The notes: generated by a model from the sequence alone, not told the origin. A stretch of 25,811 bases of DNA from JBBQER01 sp052148155 (GCA_052148155.1 JBKQIY010000211.1:1-25811), one strand, 5' to 3'. Shown: positions 7,205 through 16,100, counted from the stretch's first letter. Translations and numbers: made by a program.

Positions 7205-8011
7205 ATGTCCTTGGTCCTTGTCGATCGCAACGTTCGCCCGCACGTGAGTGTGATCACGCTCAACAAGCCCGAGCGTCTGAATTCGATGTCGTTCCCGTTG
7301 GTCGAAGCTCTCTACGAAGCGCTCGACGAGGTCGGTCGCGACAACGACGCGTGGGTCGTGGTACTGACCGGCCGCGGTCGGGCGTTCTGTTCGGGTCTGG
7401 ACCTTCACGACCGGGGTGTGCCCCCGAACACGCACGATCTCGGCTTCTCGAGGCTGGCGATGCGTTCCATGTCGTACATGAGTGATGTCGTGCCCGCGAT
7501 GCGCCGCATCCCCCAGCCGATCATCGCTGCCATTAACGGACCTGCCTACGGGGGTGGGATGTGTCTGACCCTCGGCGCCGACATTCGCTATGCGGGTACC
7601 TCGGCCGTGTTCTGTTCGGCCGGGATCATCAACGGCCTCACGTCGTCGGAGCTCGGTGCGACGTGGCTGTTACCCCGCGCGGTCGGCACCTCGAACGCCG
7701 CTGAGCTGTTGCTCACGGGCCGCAAGATCGACGGCGCGCACGCGCAACGCATTGGACTGGTGTCGGAGGTTGTGCCTGACGGCGAGCTCGTCGACTTCGC
7801 GCTCGATACCGCGCAGGAGATGACCACAAGGCTGTCGTGCTTCGGGGTGATGATGACCAAACAGGCAATGTGGTCGAACCTCGAGATCGCGTCGCTCGCC
7901 GCGGCGATCGAGCTCGAGAACCGCAACCAGCTCCTTGCCGGCTACACCGGCAACCTCGACGAGGCGATCGCCGCGTTCCGCGAGAAGCGGCCTCCGGTCT
8001 ACAAGGAGTAG
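7205..8011 (+). CDS. enoyl-CoA hydratase/isomerase (crotonase) family protein
   Basis: A 268-residue crotonase-fold protein. The CoA/oxyanion-hole segments are visible: GRGRAFCSGLDL (about 57-67) and INGPAYGGGMCLTLGADIRYA (given in parts: INGPAYGGG, LTLGADIRYA). The usual acid/base glutamates of enoyl-CoA hydratase appear replaced: C120 falls where GGGxE has Glu, and G140 where the second Glu (PE) normally sits. A Glu in NGLTSSELG (E149) is close to where dienoyl-CoA isomerases have their catalytic Asp, so an isomerase or other crotonase reaction is more likely than simple hydration. I chose ATG 7205 because homology starts at MSLVLVDR; an in-frame ATG at 7154 would overlap the previous gene by 29 bp and add basic, non-family sequence. 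The preceding gene ends 22 bp upstream. Confidence 0.88.
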   Translation: MSLVLVDRNVRPHVSVITLNKPERLNSMSFPLVEALYEALDEVGRDNDAWVVVLTGRGRAFCSGLDLHDRGVPPNTHDLGFSRLAMRSMSYMSDVVPAMRRIPQPIIAAINGPAYGGGMCLTLGADIRYAGTSAVFCSAGIINGLTSSELGATWLLPRAVGTSNAAELLLTGRKIDGAHAQRIGLVSEVVPDGELVDFALDTAQEMTTRLSCFGVMMTKQAMWSNLEIASLAAAIELENRNQLLAGYTGNLDEAIAAFREKRPPVYKE

Positions 8012-8034
8012 TCGAGCTGGGTGCGCGGTCCCGT

Positions 8035-8739
8035 TTAGGGCGTCGCGGAGAGGAGCGTGCGAGCATCGGCGTCGAGCGTGCTGTCTTCGCCGATGCGCGC
8101 CGCGACCGCTTCGACGAATACCGGATCGGCCAGTTCGATGTCGAGACCGTCGCCGCGCACGTGGGTGACGCCGTCACCAGCCTCGATCTCGAGGTCTTTG
8201 TTGAGTTCCTTGAGCGCGAAGCGTCCGAATCTGGCCTGCCACCGCAGACGTGCGTCGGCCTCAGTTGCTGAGACGGGCACTCCGATGTCGTCGGCATGTA
8301 CCGCGAGCTCGAACGCGAGGTGGAACGCCTGCCAGCGCGCCGGGTACGCGCCAATACTGGAGTCGACGTCACCGCCATCTCGTTCCCGAAAACGAGTGCG
8401 CGTCGCACGGTTCGCGGCCCGCCAATCGGAGATGAGCTGCTGCGGTGAACGGTCGTCGAGGTCGCGGATGCCGACCTCGTTGGCCGAAGGCAGATCGGCC
8501 ACACCGCGTGTGCCGAGCGAACCGAGGTAGTCGCCGACGCAGCCGTCGAGGCAGGCGGCGTTGTACTGCTCCGAAGCGACGAGATGGGCGAGCACATCCC
8601 GCACCGTCCATCCTTCGCAGCGCGACGGCCGCGACCAGGCCGCGGCGTCGAGTCCGACGAAGAAGGCGTCGAGCCGGGCGGCTTCCCCGTCCATCAGGTC
8701 GTATGGATCAAGTCCGTCAAGGTCGCGATCGTCCGTCAT
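8035..8739 (-). CDS. maleylpyruvate isomerase-like (mycothiol-dependent, DinB fold) family protein
   Basis: A 234-residue protein with the signature SRCEGWTVRDVLAHLVASE of the actinobacterial TIGR03083/MDMPI N-terminal domain, a DinB-like four-helix bundle with a His-based metal site (H52 in LAHL, and the later HLAFELAVHADDIG). The C-terminal part (about 165-234, ending in a beta-rich ELADPVFVEAVAARIGE) fits the MDMPI C-terminal domain. Characterised relatives are mycothiol-dependent isomerases or thiol transferases; most have no known substrate. Mycothiol use is inferred from the family and supports an actinobacterial host. The gene lies 18 bp after the cyclase gene on the same strand, but a TACCGT hexamer exactly 7 nt before its ATG suggests its own leaderless promoter. 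Confidence 0.82.
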   Translation of the reverse strand: MTDDRDLDGLDPYDLMDGEAARLDAFFVGLDAAAWSRPSRCEGWTVRDVLAHLVASEQYNAACLDGCVGDYLGSLGTRGVADLPSANEVGIRDLDDRSPQQLISDWRAANRATRTRFRERDGGDVDSSIGAYPARWQAFHLAFELAVHADDIGVPVSATEADARLRWQARFGRFALKELNKDLEIEAGDGVTHVRGDGLDIELADPVFVEAVAARIGEDSTLDADARTLLSATP

Positions 8740-8746
8740 TGGTCCA

Positions 8747-8752
8747 ACGGTA
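8747..8752 (-). promoter_or_regulatory. candidate -10 hexamer TACCGT, 7 nt before the MDMPI-like start
   Basis: On the minus strand TACCGT is followed by 7 nt and then the ATG at 8739. It lies in the 18-bp gap after the cyclase stop. The hexamer and spacing are the same as at nrdR. It would give a leaderless mRNA. Confidence 0.4.
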
Positions 8753-8757
8753 ATCGG

Positions 8758-9861
8758 TCAGCCGTCGGGCGCACCCGTGAGCCGGTACAGGACGACGGGC
8801 TGGCCGAACCCTTTGAGGTCGCGGGCACCGGCCGGCTCCACGTCGGTGCCGAGCTGCTTGGCGGCTTCGGCGTCGACAAGGACCTCCCGGGGCGCGGCCG
8901 CGCTCGACGCCCGGGCCGCGAGATTCACGACCTGTCCGAAGTAGTCGCCGTCGTGGGCGGCGACCTCCCCGAAGGTCACCCCGGCTTTGGCTGCGCGCAA
9001 CACTGGATGCTTGTCGACCGACTCGACGATCTCGGCCACCGCGCGAGCGAGCGGTCTGACCTGGCGCGCCGCGAGCATCGCGCCGTCGCCGATCAACTTC
9101 ACGAGCCTCACGTCGTTGCGCACCGCGGCCTCGGCGGTGAGGCGGTCGAATTCGCGAAGCGCGACCGCGACCTGGCCACTGGCCAGTTCTGCCGCCATCG
9201 CGGTCGAGTCGACGATGTCGACGAACGCGATCGCGAACATGAGCGCGTCGACTGTTTCGTCATCGCCGAGACGACGGATCGCGAGCTCGAAGTTGAGCCG
9301 GAGCATCACGTCGACGGCGACGCAGACACGCTCGAAGGCAAACATCGCGTCGCGCAGCGTCAGTCCGTACTCGGCATCTGTCGCTCCCGCGGCCCGCATC
9401 GGCGCGCCCACCGAACCGGTGAAGAGCGAGATCGCGGCTTCGGCGATCGACGAGGTCGACGTGGCGAACACCCGCGCGATCTGTGCTGTTCGGTCGTCGC
9501 CGAACAGTGCGGCGCCGACCGCGAACGCTCCGATCATGTCGACCTCTCGGACGGGGTACGACGCGCTGTCGCCGGGGTCGGCGAATCCAAGCATTCGTCG
9601 GACGCGGCGAGTATCGGCCTCCGACAGTTCGGTTCGGCCCGCAAGCTCTGTCAGCGTCAGCCGCGACACATCGGACCAGAGGGTGGCGCCGGTCACGAGG
9701 TTCGACATGGCTCCGGCGGCCCGCGCCTCGCGGAGTTGTTCGACTGGCACGCCGCGCTCGAGGAGGAACGACGCGAGCGTGCGTTGTGCGTCCGAGTCGG
9801 GCGCCTGGTCGTCGACGAGTCCGGCCAGTGGGTCGTCGTCGTCGGCCATGACCAACATCAT
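8758..9861 (-). CDS. class III adenylate/guanylate cyclase with Rv1264-like N-terminal domain
   Basis: A 367-residue protein. Residues about 205-367 are a class III nucleotide cyclase catalytic domain. The metal-binding aspartates are in FVDIVDST (D215) and LIGDG (D259), the purine-specifying Lys in RLVKLIGDG (K255), and the transition-state residues in QVVNLAARASS (N313, R317), so the enzyme looks active and adenylate-specific. Residues about 24-200 are helical and resemble in pattern (LASFLLERGVPVEQLREA, LTLTELAGRTELSEADTRR) the pH-sensing autoinhibitory N-terminus of mycobacterial Rv1264. No membrane segments are seen. The protein starts MM at 9861; an internal Met at residue 5 (MADDDD) is an alternative. 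It probably makes cAMP in response to an internal signal; the signal is inferred by analogy only. Confidence 0.9.
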   Translation of the reverse strand: MMLVMADDDDPLAGLVDDQAPDSDAQRTLASFLLERGVPVEQLREARAAGAMSNLVTGATLWSDVSRLTLTELAGRTELSEADTRRVRRMLGFADPGDSASYPVREVDMIGAFAVGAALFGDDRTAQIARVFATSTSSIAEAAISLFTGSVGAPMRAAGATDAEYGLTLRDAMFAFERVCVAVDVMLRLNFELAIRRLGDDETVDALMFAIAFVDIVDSTAMAAELASGQVAVALREFDRLTAEAAVRNDVRLVKLIGDGAMLAARQVRPLARAVAEIVESVDKHPVLRAAKAGVTFGEVAAHDGDYFGQVVNLAARASSAAAPREVLVDAEAAKQLGTDVEPAGARDLKGFGQPVVLYRLTGAPDG

Positions 9862-9873
9862 GACTCGTCGCGT

Positions 9874-10045
9874 CCACCCGTGTTCGATCCGTTCGAATCC
9901 CGGGAAGGCGCACGACGCATGGCCGCTGCGTCGTATGCGCGCCGAGGCGCCGGTGGTCGAGATCCCCGAGGCCGTGCACTGGGTGACTCGCTACGCCGAA
10001 TGGCGCGACGTCTTGCGCAATCCGCGCTCGTGCTTGAACGCGACA
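9874..10045 (+). pseudogene. cytochrome P450 N-terminal remnant, frameshifted
   Basis: This stretch lies in the 221-bp gap between the cyclase and carboxylase genes. In one plus-strand frame (from 9874) it reads PPVFDPFESREGA; after a +1 shift at about 9908-9911 it continues HDAWPLRRMRAEAPVVEIPE and then AVHWVTRYAEWRDVLRNPRS. This is the classic bacterial P450 N-terminus (FDPF...P...LRRxRxEAPV......WVVTRYADVRxVLRDPR). There is no continuation: the helix I, ExxR and Cys-haem regions are absent, and from 10083 the DNA encodes the carboxylase on the other strand. It is therefore a broken relic of about 57 codons, with at least one frameshift and loss of the rest. The match is by pattern only. 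Confidence 0.65.
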
Positions 10046-10082
10046 CCGAGTCGGGCGTTCGGCCGGCGGAGCGCGTTCGGGG

Positions 10083-11888
10083 TTACCAGGTATCGATACC
10101 CGGCCGCTTCTTGGAGGAGCGCGGCGCGGGGCTCGGCGCGGCTGCCAACAACGTGGCGATCCAGCGGCGTGAATCGGCGGGATCGATCACGTCGTCGATC
10201 TCGAAGTGGCTCGCGGTGTTCACAGCTCTGCCGTGGTGATACATGCGCTCGACCATCGCCTGGAACTCGCGTTCGCGCGCCTGCGGATCTTCGATCGCTT
10301 CGAGCTCGCGTCGTTGCCCGAGCCGCACCGCGCCTTCGAGGTTCATGCCGCCAAACTCGCCCGTCGGCCACGCGATGCAAAAGACCGGCGCCTTGAACGA
10401 TCCGCCGGCCATCGCCTGGGCGCCGAGTCCATAGCCCTTGCGCAAGACGATCGTGGCGAACGGTACCGAGATGTTGGCGCCGGTCACGAACAGGCGCGAC
10501 ATGTGGCGCACCGCGGCTGTCGCTTCCGATTCGGGACCGACCATGAAGCCGGGCGTATCGCACAAGAAGAGCACGGGGACGTCGAAGGCGTCACACAGCT
10601 GCAGGAACCGGGCGGCTTTGTCAGCTCCGGGCGTGTCGATCGCACCTCCGAGGTGCGACGGGTTGTTGGCGACGACACCGACCGACGTTCCTTCCACACG
10701 AGCGAAAGCCGTGATGATCCCCGGCGCGAACGTGCGCCGCAGCTCGAGCACGGAGCCCGTGTCGCACAGCGCATGCACGACCGTGCGCACGTCGTAGGCA
10801 CGCAACCGATTCTCAGGAATCAGATGACGCAGGGTGCGCTGATCGACACATTCCCATTCCTCGAGAGGACCTCGAAAGTACGAGAGATACTGCTTCGCGA
10901 CGCCGACCGCCGCAGCTTCGTCGGCGACCAGGACATCGATGACACCGTTGGCAGTCTGGACGTCGGTCGGTCCGATCGCCTTCGGGTCGTACACGCCGAG
11001 ACCGCCGCCCTCGATCATTGCCGGCCCGCCCATCCCGATGTTCGAGCCGTCGGTCGCGATGATCACGTCGCAACAGCCGAGCAACGCGGCGTTGCCGGCG
11101 AAGCAATACCCGGACGTGATACCCACGAGCGGCACTGAGCCGCTGAGCTGGGCGAACAAATTGAACGCGAGGCAGTCGAGCCCCGACACGCCGGTCCCGT
11201 CGGTGTCGCCGGGCCGGCCGCCTCCACCTTCGGTGAAGAAGACCACCGGCGTCCGCAGCCTTTCCGCCAACTCAAAGAGGCGATCCTTTTTCGCGTGATT
11301 CCACAAGCCCTGCGTTCCGGCAAGAACGGTGTAGTCGTACGACATCGCGATCGTCGGATTCCCGTCGACGGTTCCGACCCCACCGACGAGCCCGTCGGCG
11401 GGCGTGCGCTCGACCAGTTCTTCGAGCGAACGTCGACGGCGTTGGGCGGCGACAACGAGCGGCGCGTACTCGACAAAGCTCCCGGCGTCGACGAGATCAT
11501 CGATGTTTTCTCGTGCCGTGCGTTGGTGCGTTGCCCGTCGGCGAGCGACGGCATCGTTGCGTCGGTGATCGAGTCCGATGTCGTGACGCTCGATCGCCTC
11601 CGCGAGGTCGGCGCGCACGGCGTCGATGTCGATCGGCGCGTCGACGGCGCGCTCGACCCCTTTCGCTGCCTCGCCGACTTCGACGAGCACCAGTGGATCT
11701 CCAGGCATCACCGTGTCGCCGGCCGCGATCGGGACGCCCGTGACGACCCCGGTCGCAGTGGCCGTAATCACGTGTTCCATCTTCATCGACTCGAGCACCA
11801 CGAGCTGTTGGCCGACGCGCACGGCGTCGCCCTCGGCGACGTCGATCGACACGACTGTTCCCTGCATCGGCGACACGACAGACTGCAT
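10083..11888 (-). CDS. fused biotinyl domain / acyl-CoA carboxylase carboxyltransferase
   Basis: A 601-residue fusion. Residues 1 to about 72 are a biotinyl (BCCP) domain with the modified Lys in ESMKMEH (K36). From about 105 the protein is a carboxyltransferase of the AccD/PccB type: RENIDDLVDAGSFVEYAPL, an N-terminal half with GVGTVDG and GGGGRPGD, oxyanion-forming glycines in ITSGYCFAGNAAL, and a C-terminal half with NNPSHLGGAID, FLCDTPGFMVG and AMAGGSFKAPVF. Such enzymes transfer carboxyl from biotin to an acyl-CoA (acetyl-, propionyl-, methylcrotonyl- or geranyl-CoA). The usual layouts are biotin carboxylase-BCCP plus separate carboxyltransferase; here the biotin carrier is attached in front of the transferase, and no biotin carboxylase gene is nearby. 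The acyl substrate cannot be assigned. Start ATG 11888 has GAGGG close by; the gene is divergent from the AraC-type regulator. Confidence 0.9.
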   Translation of the reverse strand: MQSVVSPMQGTVVSIDVAEGDAVRVGQQLVVLESMKMEHVITATATGVVTGVPIAAGDTVMPGDPLVLVEVGEAAKGVERAVDAPIDIDAVRADLAEAIERHDIGLDHRRNDAVARRRATHQRTARENIDDLVDAGSFVEYAPLVVAAQRRRRSLEELVERTPADGLVGGVGTVDGNPTIAMSYDYTVLAGTQGLWNHAKKDRLFELAERLRTPVVFFTEGGGGRPGDTDGTGVSGLDCLAFNLFAQLSGSVPLVGITSGYCFAGNAALLGCCDVIIATDGSNIGMGGPAMIEGGGLGVYDPKAIGPTDVQTANGVIDVLVADEAAAVGVAKQYLSYFRGPLEEWECVDQRTLRHLIPENRLRAYDVRTVVHALCDTGSVLELRRTFAPGIITAFARVEGTSVGVVANNPSHLGGAIDTPGADKAARFLQLCDAFDVPVLFLCDTPGFMVGPESEATAAVRHMSRLFVTGANISVPFATIVLRKGYGLGAQAMAGGSFKAPVFCIAWPTGEFGGMNLEGAVRLGQRRELEAIEDPQAREREFQAMVERMYHHGRAVNTASHFEIDDVIDPADSRRWIATLLAAAPSPAPRSSKKRPGIDTW

Positions 11889-11911
11889 GCCCTCTGTCTA
11901 GCGCCGACACG

Positions 11912-11956
11912 ACAGGTGCGTCTCTGATGCTCCTCCACTTCGGACGGGACACCTGT
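11912..11956. promoter_or_regulatory. inverted-repeat pair ACAGGTG / CACCTGT in divergent promoter region
   Basis: The 95-bp region between the carboxylase gene and the AraC-type gene contains two 7-bp half-sites in inverted orientation, ACAGGTG at 11912-11918 and CACCTGT at 11950-11956, separated by 31 bp. A second short hairpin, GTGCC-GGAT-GGCAC, lies at 11961-11974 just before the AraC-type start. These could be operator halves for the adjacent regulator. There is no independent support. Confidence 0.3.
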
Positions 11957-11983
11957 GAGGGTGCCGGATGGCACACTGGTGGC

Positions 11984-12685
11984 ATGTATCGGGAGCGCCC
12001 GAGCCGGGTGCCGGGCGGGTTCGTGTGGTCGTCGGTGTCGAGCGGTAACGAGGTCCGTGTCCTGCCCGATGGTTGCATGGACCTGCTCTGGGACGGACAT
12101 CGCACCTCGGTCGCCGGCCCCGATACCCACGCCCAGCTGTTCGTCGGTGAGGCCGGCGCAACGATGACCGGCTTGCGTTTCGCGCCGGGCTACGCGCCGC
12201 GGGTGTTGGGCGTTCCGGCCGACGAGTTCACCGACGATCGCGTGCCGCTCGAAGCGGTGTGGGATCCGGCCCGGGTTGGTCGCGTGACCGATCTCGTCGC
12301 CGCTGCCTGCGCGGCGGGGAGCGCGCTCGAAGCCGTGGCACTCAGCGCGTGTTCCGAGCATGACCAACACGCAGCGCTCATCGAACAGGTCGCGGCTCTC
12401 GCGCGCGCGGGTTGCAACAGCACGACGATCGCGATCCGGATCGGGCTGAGCACCCGCCAACTGCAGCGTCGCAGCACGACGGCGTTCGGGTACGGCACCA
12501 AGACCCTCGGGCGGATCCTGCGCATGCAACGGGCGCTCGCGCTGGTACGCCGGGGCGCACGTGTCGCCGATTCTGCCGCGCAGGTCGGCTACGCCGACCA
12601 GTCGCATCTCGCCCGCGACGTCAAAGACCTCGCGGGCGTCACGCTCGGTCAGTTGACCGGAAGCGGCGCGAACAGCTCGACGTGA
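11984..12685 (+). CDS. AraC-type helix-turn-helix transcriptional regulator
   Basis: A 233-residue protein. The N-terminal part (RVLPDGCMDLLWDG, then GLRFAPGYAPRVLGVPADEFTD split as GLRFAPGYAP and VLGVPADEFTD) is the sensor-like domain commonly found in AraC regulators that open with a PDGCMDLIW-type motif. Residues about 150-225 form the two HTH units of the AraC DNA-binding domain: ... IAIRIGLSTRQLQRRS and VADSAAQVGYADQSHLARDV. ATG 11984 is chosen because family similarity begins at RVPGGFVWSSV; an open frame extends to 11927 without similarity. Its 3' end overlaps the convergent glyoxalase-like gene by 37 bp. Divergence from the carboxylase gene makes that a possible target. Confidence 0.85.
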   Translation: MYRERPSRVPGGFVWSSVSSGNEVRVLPDGCMDLLWDGHRTSVAGPDTHAQLFVGEAGATMTGLRFAPGYAPRVLGVPADEFTDDRVPLEAVWDPARVGRVTDLVAAACAAGSALEAVALSACSEHDQHAALIEQVAALARAGCNSTTIAIRIGLSTRQLQRRSTTAFGYGTKTLGRILRMQRALALVRRGARVADSAAQVGYADQSHLARDVKDLAGVTLGQLTGSGANSST

Positions 12686-13047
12686 CCGCCGTCGGGGTCG
12701 AGCACGACCGCGTAGCGCTGGCCCCAGAACGCGTCCCACGGCGCTCGGTGTCCGACGCTTCCTGACTCGATGAGCGCGCCGTAGGTCGCGTCGACGTCAG
12801 CGGGTGTGTCGCACGCGAACGCGAGGGCGACACGATGGCCGCCGGTGGGCCGGACCCACGAATCGTCGAAGGAACGTATGGTGTCCTCGGTGTCGAACGC
12901 GAGACGCAGGCCTCCCGGGAGGACGACCTCAACGTGAGGTGAAGCGTCCGCGTCGGGCGCGATGCCCAGACCCAACCGGCGGTAGAACGCCAGCGAGGTG
13001 GCCATGTCGGCGACGACGACACCGATGAAATCGAAGCGAGGAGCCAT
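12649..13047 (-). CDS. VOC superfamily (glyoxalase/bleomycin-resistance-like) protein
   Basis: A 132-residue protein with the two-module VOC layout: FDFIGVVVADMATSLAFYRRLG at the start (given in parts: FIGVVVADM, SLAFYRRLG), HVEVVLPGGLRLAFDT, then GHRVALAFACDTPADVDATY and the C-terminal DPDGGHVELFAPLP. VOC proteins are dioxygenases, lyases, epimerases or drug-binding proteins. The terminal HVELF Glu is conserved as a metal ligand, while the His often found in the first strand is missing, so metal use is uncertain. The 3' end overlaps the AraC-type gene by 37 bp. A TACCCT hexamer 6 nt before the ATG suggests leaderless transcription, and a strong hairpin upstream insulates the gene from nrdJ. 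Confidence 0.82.
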   Translation of the reverse strand: MAPRFDFIGVVVADMATSLAFYRRLGLGIAPDADASPHVEVVLPGGLRLAFDTEDTIRSFDDSWVRPTGGHRVALAFACDTPADVDATYGALIESGSVGHRAPWDAFWGQRYAVVLDPDGGHVELFAPLPVN

Positions 13048-13053
13048 GACGCA

Positions 13054-13059
13054 AGGGTA
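13054..13059 (-). promoter_or_regulatory. candidate -10 hexamer TACCCT, 6 nt before the VOC gene
   Basis: On the minus strand TACCCT is followed by 6 nt and the ATG at 13047. No Shine-Dalgarno sequence is present in between, consistent with a leaderless mRNA starting at or next to the ATG. Confidence 0.38.
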
Positions 13060-13105
13060 GGGAACGTCGACGCATCCGTCTTGAACAAGTCGGACATCTC
13101 ACAAC

Positions 13106-13139
13106 GAGGCCCGGTGCCGAGAGAGCGGCACCGGGCCTC
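13106..13139 (-). terminator. GC-rich hairpin downstream of nrdJ
   Basis: A perfect 14-bp inverted repeat, GAGGCCCGGTGCCG (13106-13119) and CGGCACCGGGCCTC (13126-13139), encloses a 6-nt AGAGAG loop, 21 bp past the nrdJ stop. It is not followed by a T-run on either strand, which is usual for high-GC actinobacterial terminators. It also separates nrdJ from the downstream VOC gene on the same strand. Confidence 0.8.
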
Positions 13140-13159
13140 ACACACCAACGACGCTCACG

Positions 13160-16100
13160 TCATGAGCAACCGCTCGTGCTTCCGCAACTGGGACACGCGT
13201 AGCAAGAGCCGGCCCGCTGCATCATGTCGCCGCAGACGTGGCACAACACAACTTCCCGTTCGCGTGCTTGCACGGGTGCGACTGCTTTCGGAGCCTCGAG
13301 CACGGCGGACGGAGCCCGGTCTTCGGGCGGCAACTCGTGCGAATGCTCCATTGGAGTGGTCGACTCCTCGACCCCCGGCAGAGTCGGCTGCAAGCGCTCT
13401 CCGACGGTCAGGATCCCCAACGCTTCGCGCTTGTCCGGCGCCAGATATTCCACCGCCATGCGGCGGAAGATGTAGTCGACGAGGCTCGTCGCGAACCGGA
13501 TGTCGGGATCGTCAGTCATGCCCGCCGGTTCGAAGCGCATGTTCGTGAACATCTCGACGAACGCCTCGAGAGGCACGCCGTACTGCAAGCCGTGACTCAC
13601 CGAAATCGCGAACGCGTCCATGATGCCCGCGAGCGTCGAACCACCTTTGGCGACCTGCAAGAACAGTTCGCCGGGCCGGCCGTCCTCGTACTCGCCGATG
13701 GTCGCGTATCCGTGGCAATCGGCAACCCGGAACGAGAACGTCTTCGCGGTGCGCGTGCGCGGCAGCTTCTGACGAACCGGTTCCTGCACGATCACGGTCT
13801 CGATGATCCGCTCGACCTGCGCGCCGATCGCGGCCGCAGAGTTGGAGGCGTCGCCCGCTTTCTTCTGGGTCGACAAGGGCTGGCCGACCTTGCAGTTGTC
13901 GCGGTAGAGCGCGACCGCCTTGAGTCCGAGACGCCACGACTCGATGTAGAGCTCCTCGACGTCTTCGACCGTGGCCTCTTCGGGCATGTTCGCGGTTTTG
14001 GAGATCGCACCGCTGATCCACGGCTGCACGGCGCCCATCATCCGGATGTGACCCATGTAGTGGATCACGTTGTCGCCCATCGAGCAGGCGAACACCGGCA
14101 GGTGCTCGCCCTTGAGCGCGGGCGCACCCACGATCGTCTTCTGCTCGTCGATGTAGGCGACGATGCGGTCGATCTCGTCGTTGCCGTACCCGAGGTTGCG
14201 CAGGGCGCGGGGCACGGTCTGGTTGACGATGAACATGGTGCCGCCGCCGACGAGCTTCTTCGCCTTCGTGAGCGCGAGGTCGGGCTCGATTCCCGTGGTG
14301 TCGCAGTCCATCATCAGCGCGATCGTGCCGGTGGGCGCGATCACACTGGCCTGCGAGTTGCGCACACCGAATCGCTCACCCAGGTCGACTGCGTCGTTCC
14401 ATGCCGCGCGCGCCTCGCCCGCGAGCTCGGCGGGCACGAGCGCCTCGTCGATCTGGTTCACCGCCGCATCGCGGTGCATGCGCAGCACGTCGAGCATGGG
14501 CTCTTCGTTCTCGGCGTAGCCCGCGAACGGTCCCATCCGCGCTGCGGTACGCGCACTCGTGGCGTAGGCGTGGCCTGTCATCACCGCAGTGAGCGCGGAC
14601 GTGTACGCGCGGCCCGCGTCGGAGTCGTAGGGCATGCCCAGCGCCATCAGGAGGGCACCGAGGTTGGCATAGCCCAAGCCGAGCTGACGGAACTGGCGGC
14701 TGGTCTCGGCGATCGGCTCGGTCGGGTAATCGGCGTTGCCGACGAGGATCTCCTGCGCGGTGAACATGATCTCGATCGTGTGCTTGTAGCCCGCGACGTC
14801 GAACCGGTCGTCGTCGCCGAGGTACGTGAGCAGGTTGATGCTCGCGAGGTTGCACGCCGAGTTGTCGAGGTGCATGTATTCAGAGCATGGGTTGCTCGCA
14901 TTGATGCGACCCGTGTTCTTGGCCGTGTGCCACTTGTTGATCGTCGTGTCGAACTGCATCCCCGGATCCGCACACTCCCACGCCGATTGCGCGATCTGCT
15001 TCATGAGGTCGCGGGCCTTCATGGTCTTGATCGGCTCGCCGGTCTTGACCGCTTTGAGCTGCCACTCGCGGTCGTCGATCACGGCCTGCATGAACTCCTC
15101 GGTGACCCGCACCGAGTTGTTGGCGTTCTGATATTGGATCGAGTGGCTGTCCTTGCCATCGAGGTCCATGTCGAAGCCGGCGTCGCGCAGCGCCCGCGCC
15201 TTGCGCTCCTCCACGGCCTTGCACCAGATGAAGTCTTCGATGTCGGGATGGTCGACATCGAGGATGACCATCTTCGCGGCACGGCGCGTCTTGCCACCCG
15301 ACTTGATCGTCCCGGCCGACGCGTCGGCGCCCCGCATGAAGCTGACCGGGCCGGACGCGGTGCCGCCGCCCTGGAGGTTCTCCTTCGAGGAACGGATACG
15401 CGAGAGGTTGACGCCGGCGCCCGACCCACCCTTGAAGATGATCCCCTCTTCCCGGTACCAGTTGAGGATCGCGTCCATCGTGTCGTCGACCGCGAGGATG
15501 AAACAGTTGTGTACGCGTAGGTGATTGCTCAGGTACTCGCCGCTCTCAGTCTGGATGTCGTACACATCCATCTCACCGAGCTCTTCGATCCGATCGATCT
15601 CGAGCCGCTTGCTCGCGTTGTCGGCCAGACCGGGCACGTCGAATGTGGCCTCGAGTTTGGCCGCCTTACGCTCGCAAACGAAGCCGACCTCGTCCGCAAA
15701 GCGACGCCGGTCGCCGGCGACACGAATCGCGAGCGACCACGTGCTGAGCCGGTTGTCGCGTCGGTCTTCCTTGCGCCGAACCCGCGAGAAGATCCCGAAT
15801 CGCATGAGCAGGAGTTGCAGGCCGCGCACCAACTCCTCCGAGACCATGTCGAGACCGACCACAGAACTGCGCTCGCGCTGAGACACGTCGCCCTCGGCCT
15901 GGAAGATGCTTCGCAGATACGCGGCGACGATCGGGAGCGGAGCTTCGAACAAATGCGACGGCACCACCATGTCGACGCCTCGCGCCGCGAGACCCCAGCG
16001 CTCGACGAACGGACGCAGATGCTCGCCGTAGAGGCGGGTGCATCGACAGTCGAGCGCGCGATCCTGTGTGACGACCGACCGCTCGTGGCGATGCACGCCC

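Noticed and set aside
13238..15520. Long plus-strand open frame antisense to nrdJ (and another at 15521-17302)
   Set aside because: His/Asp/Val/Arg-rich mirror of the nrdJ codons without recognisable domains.
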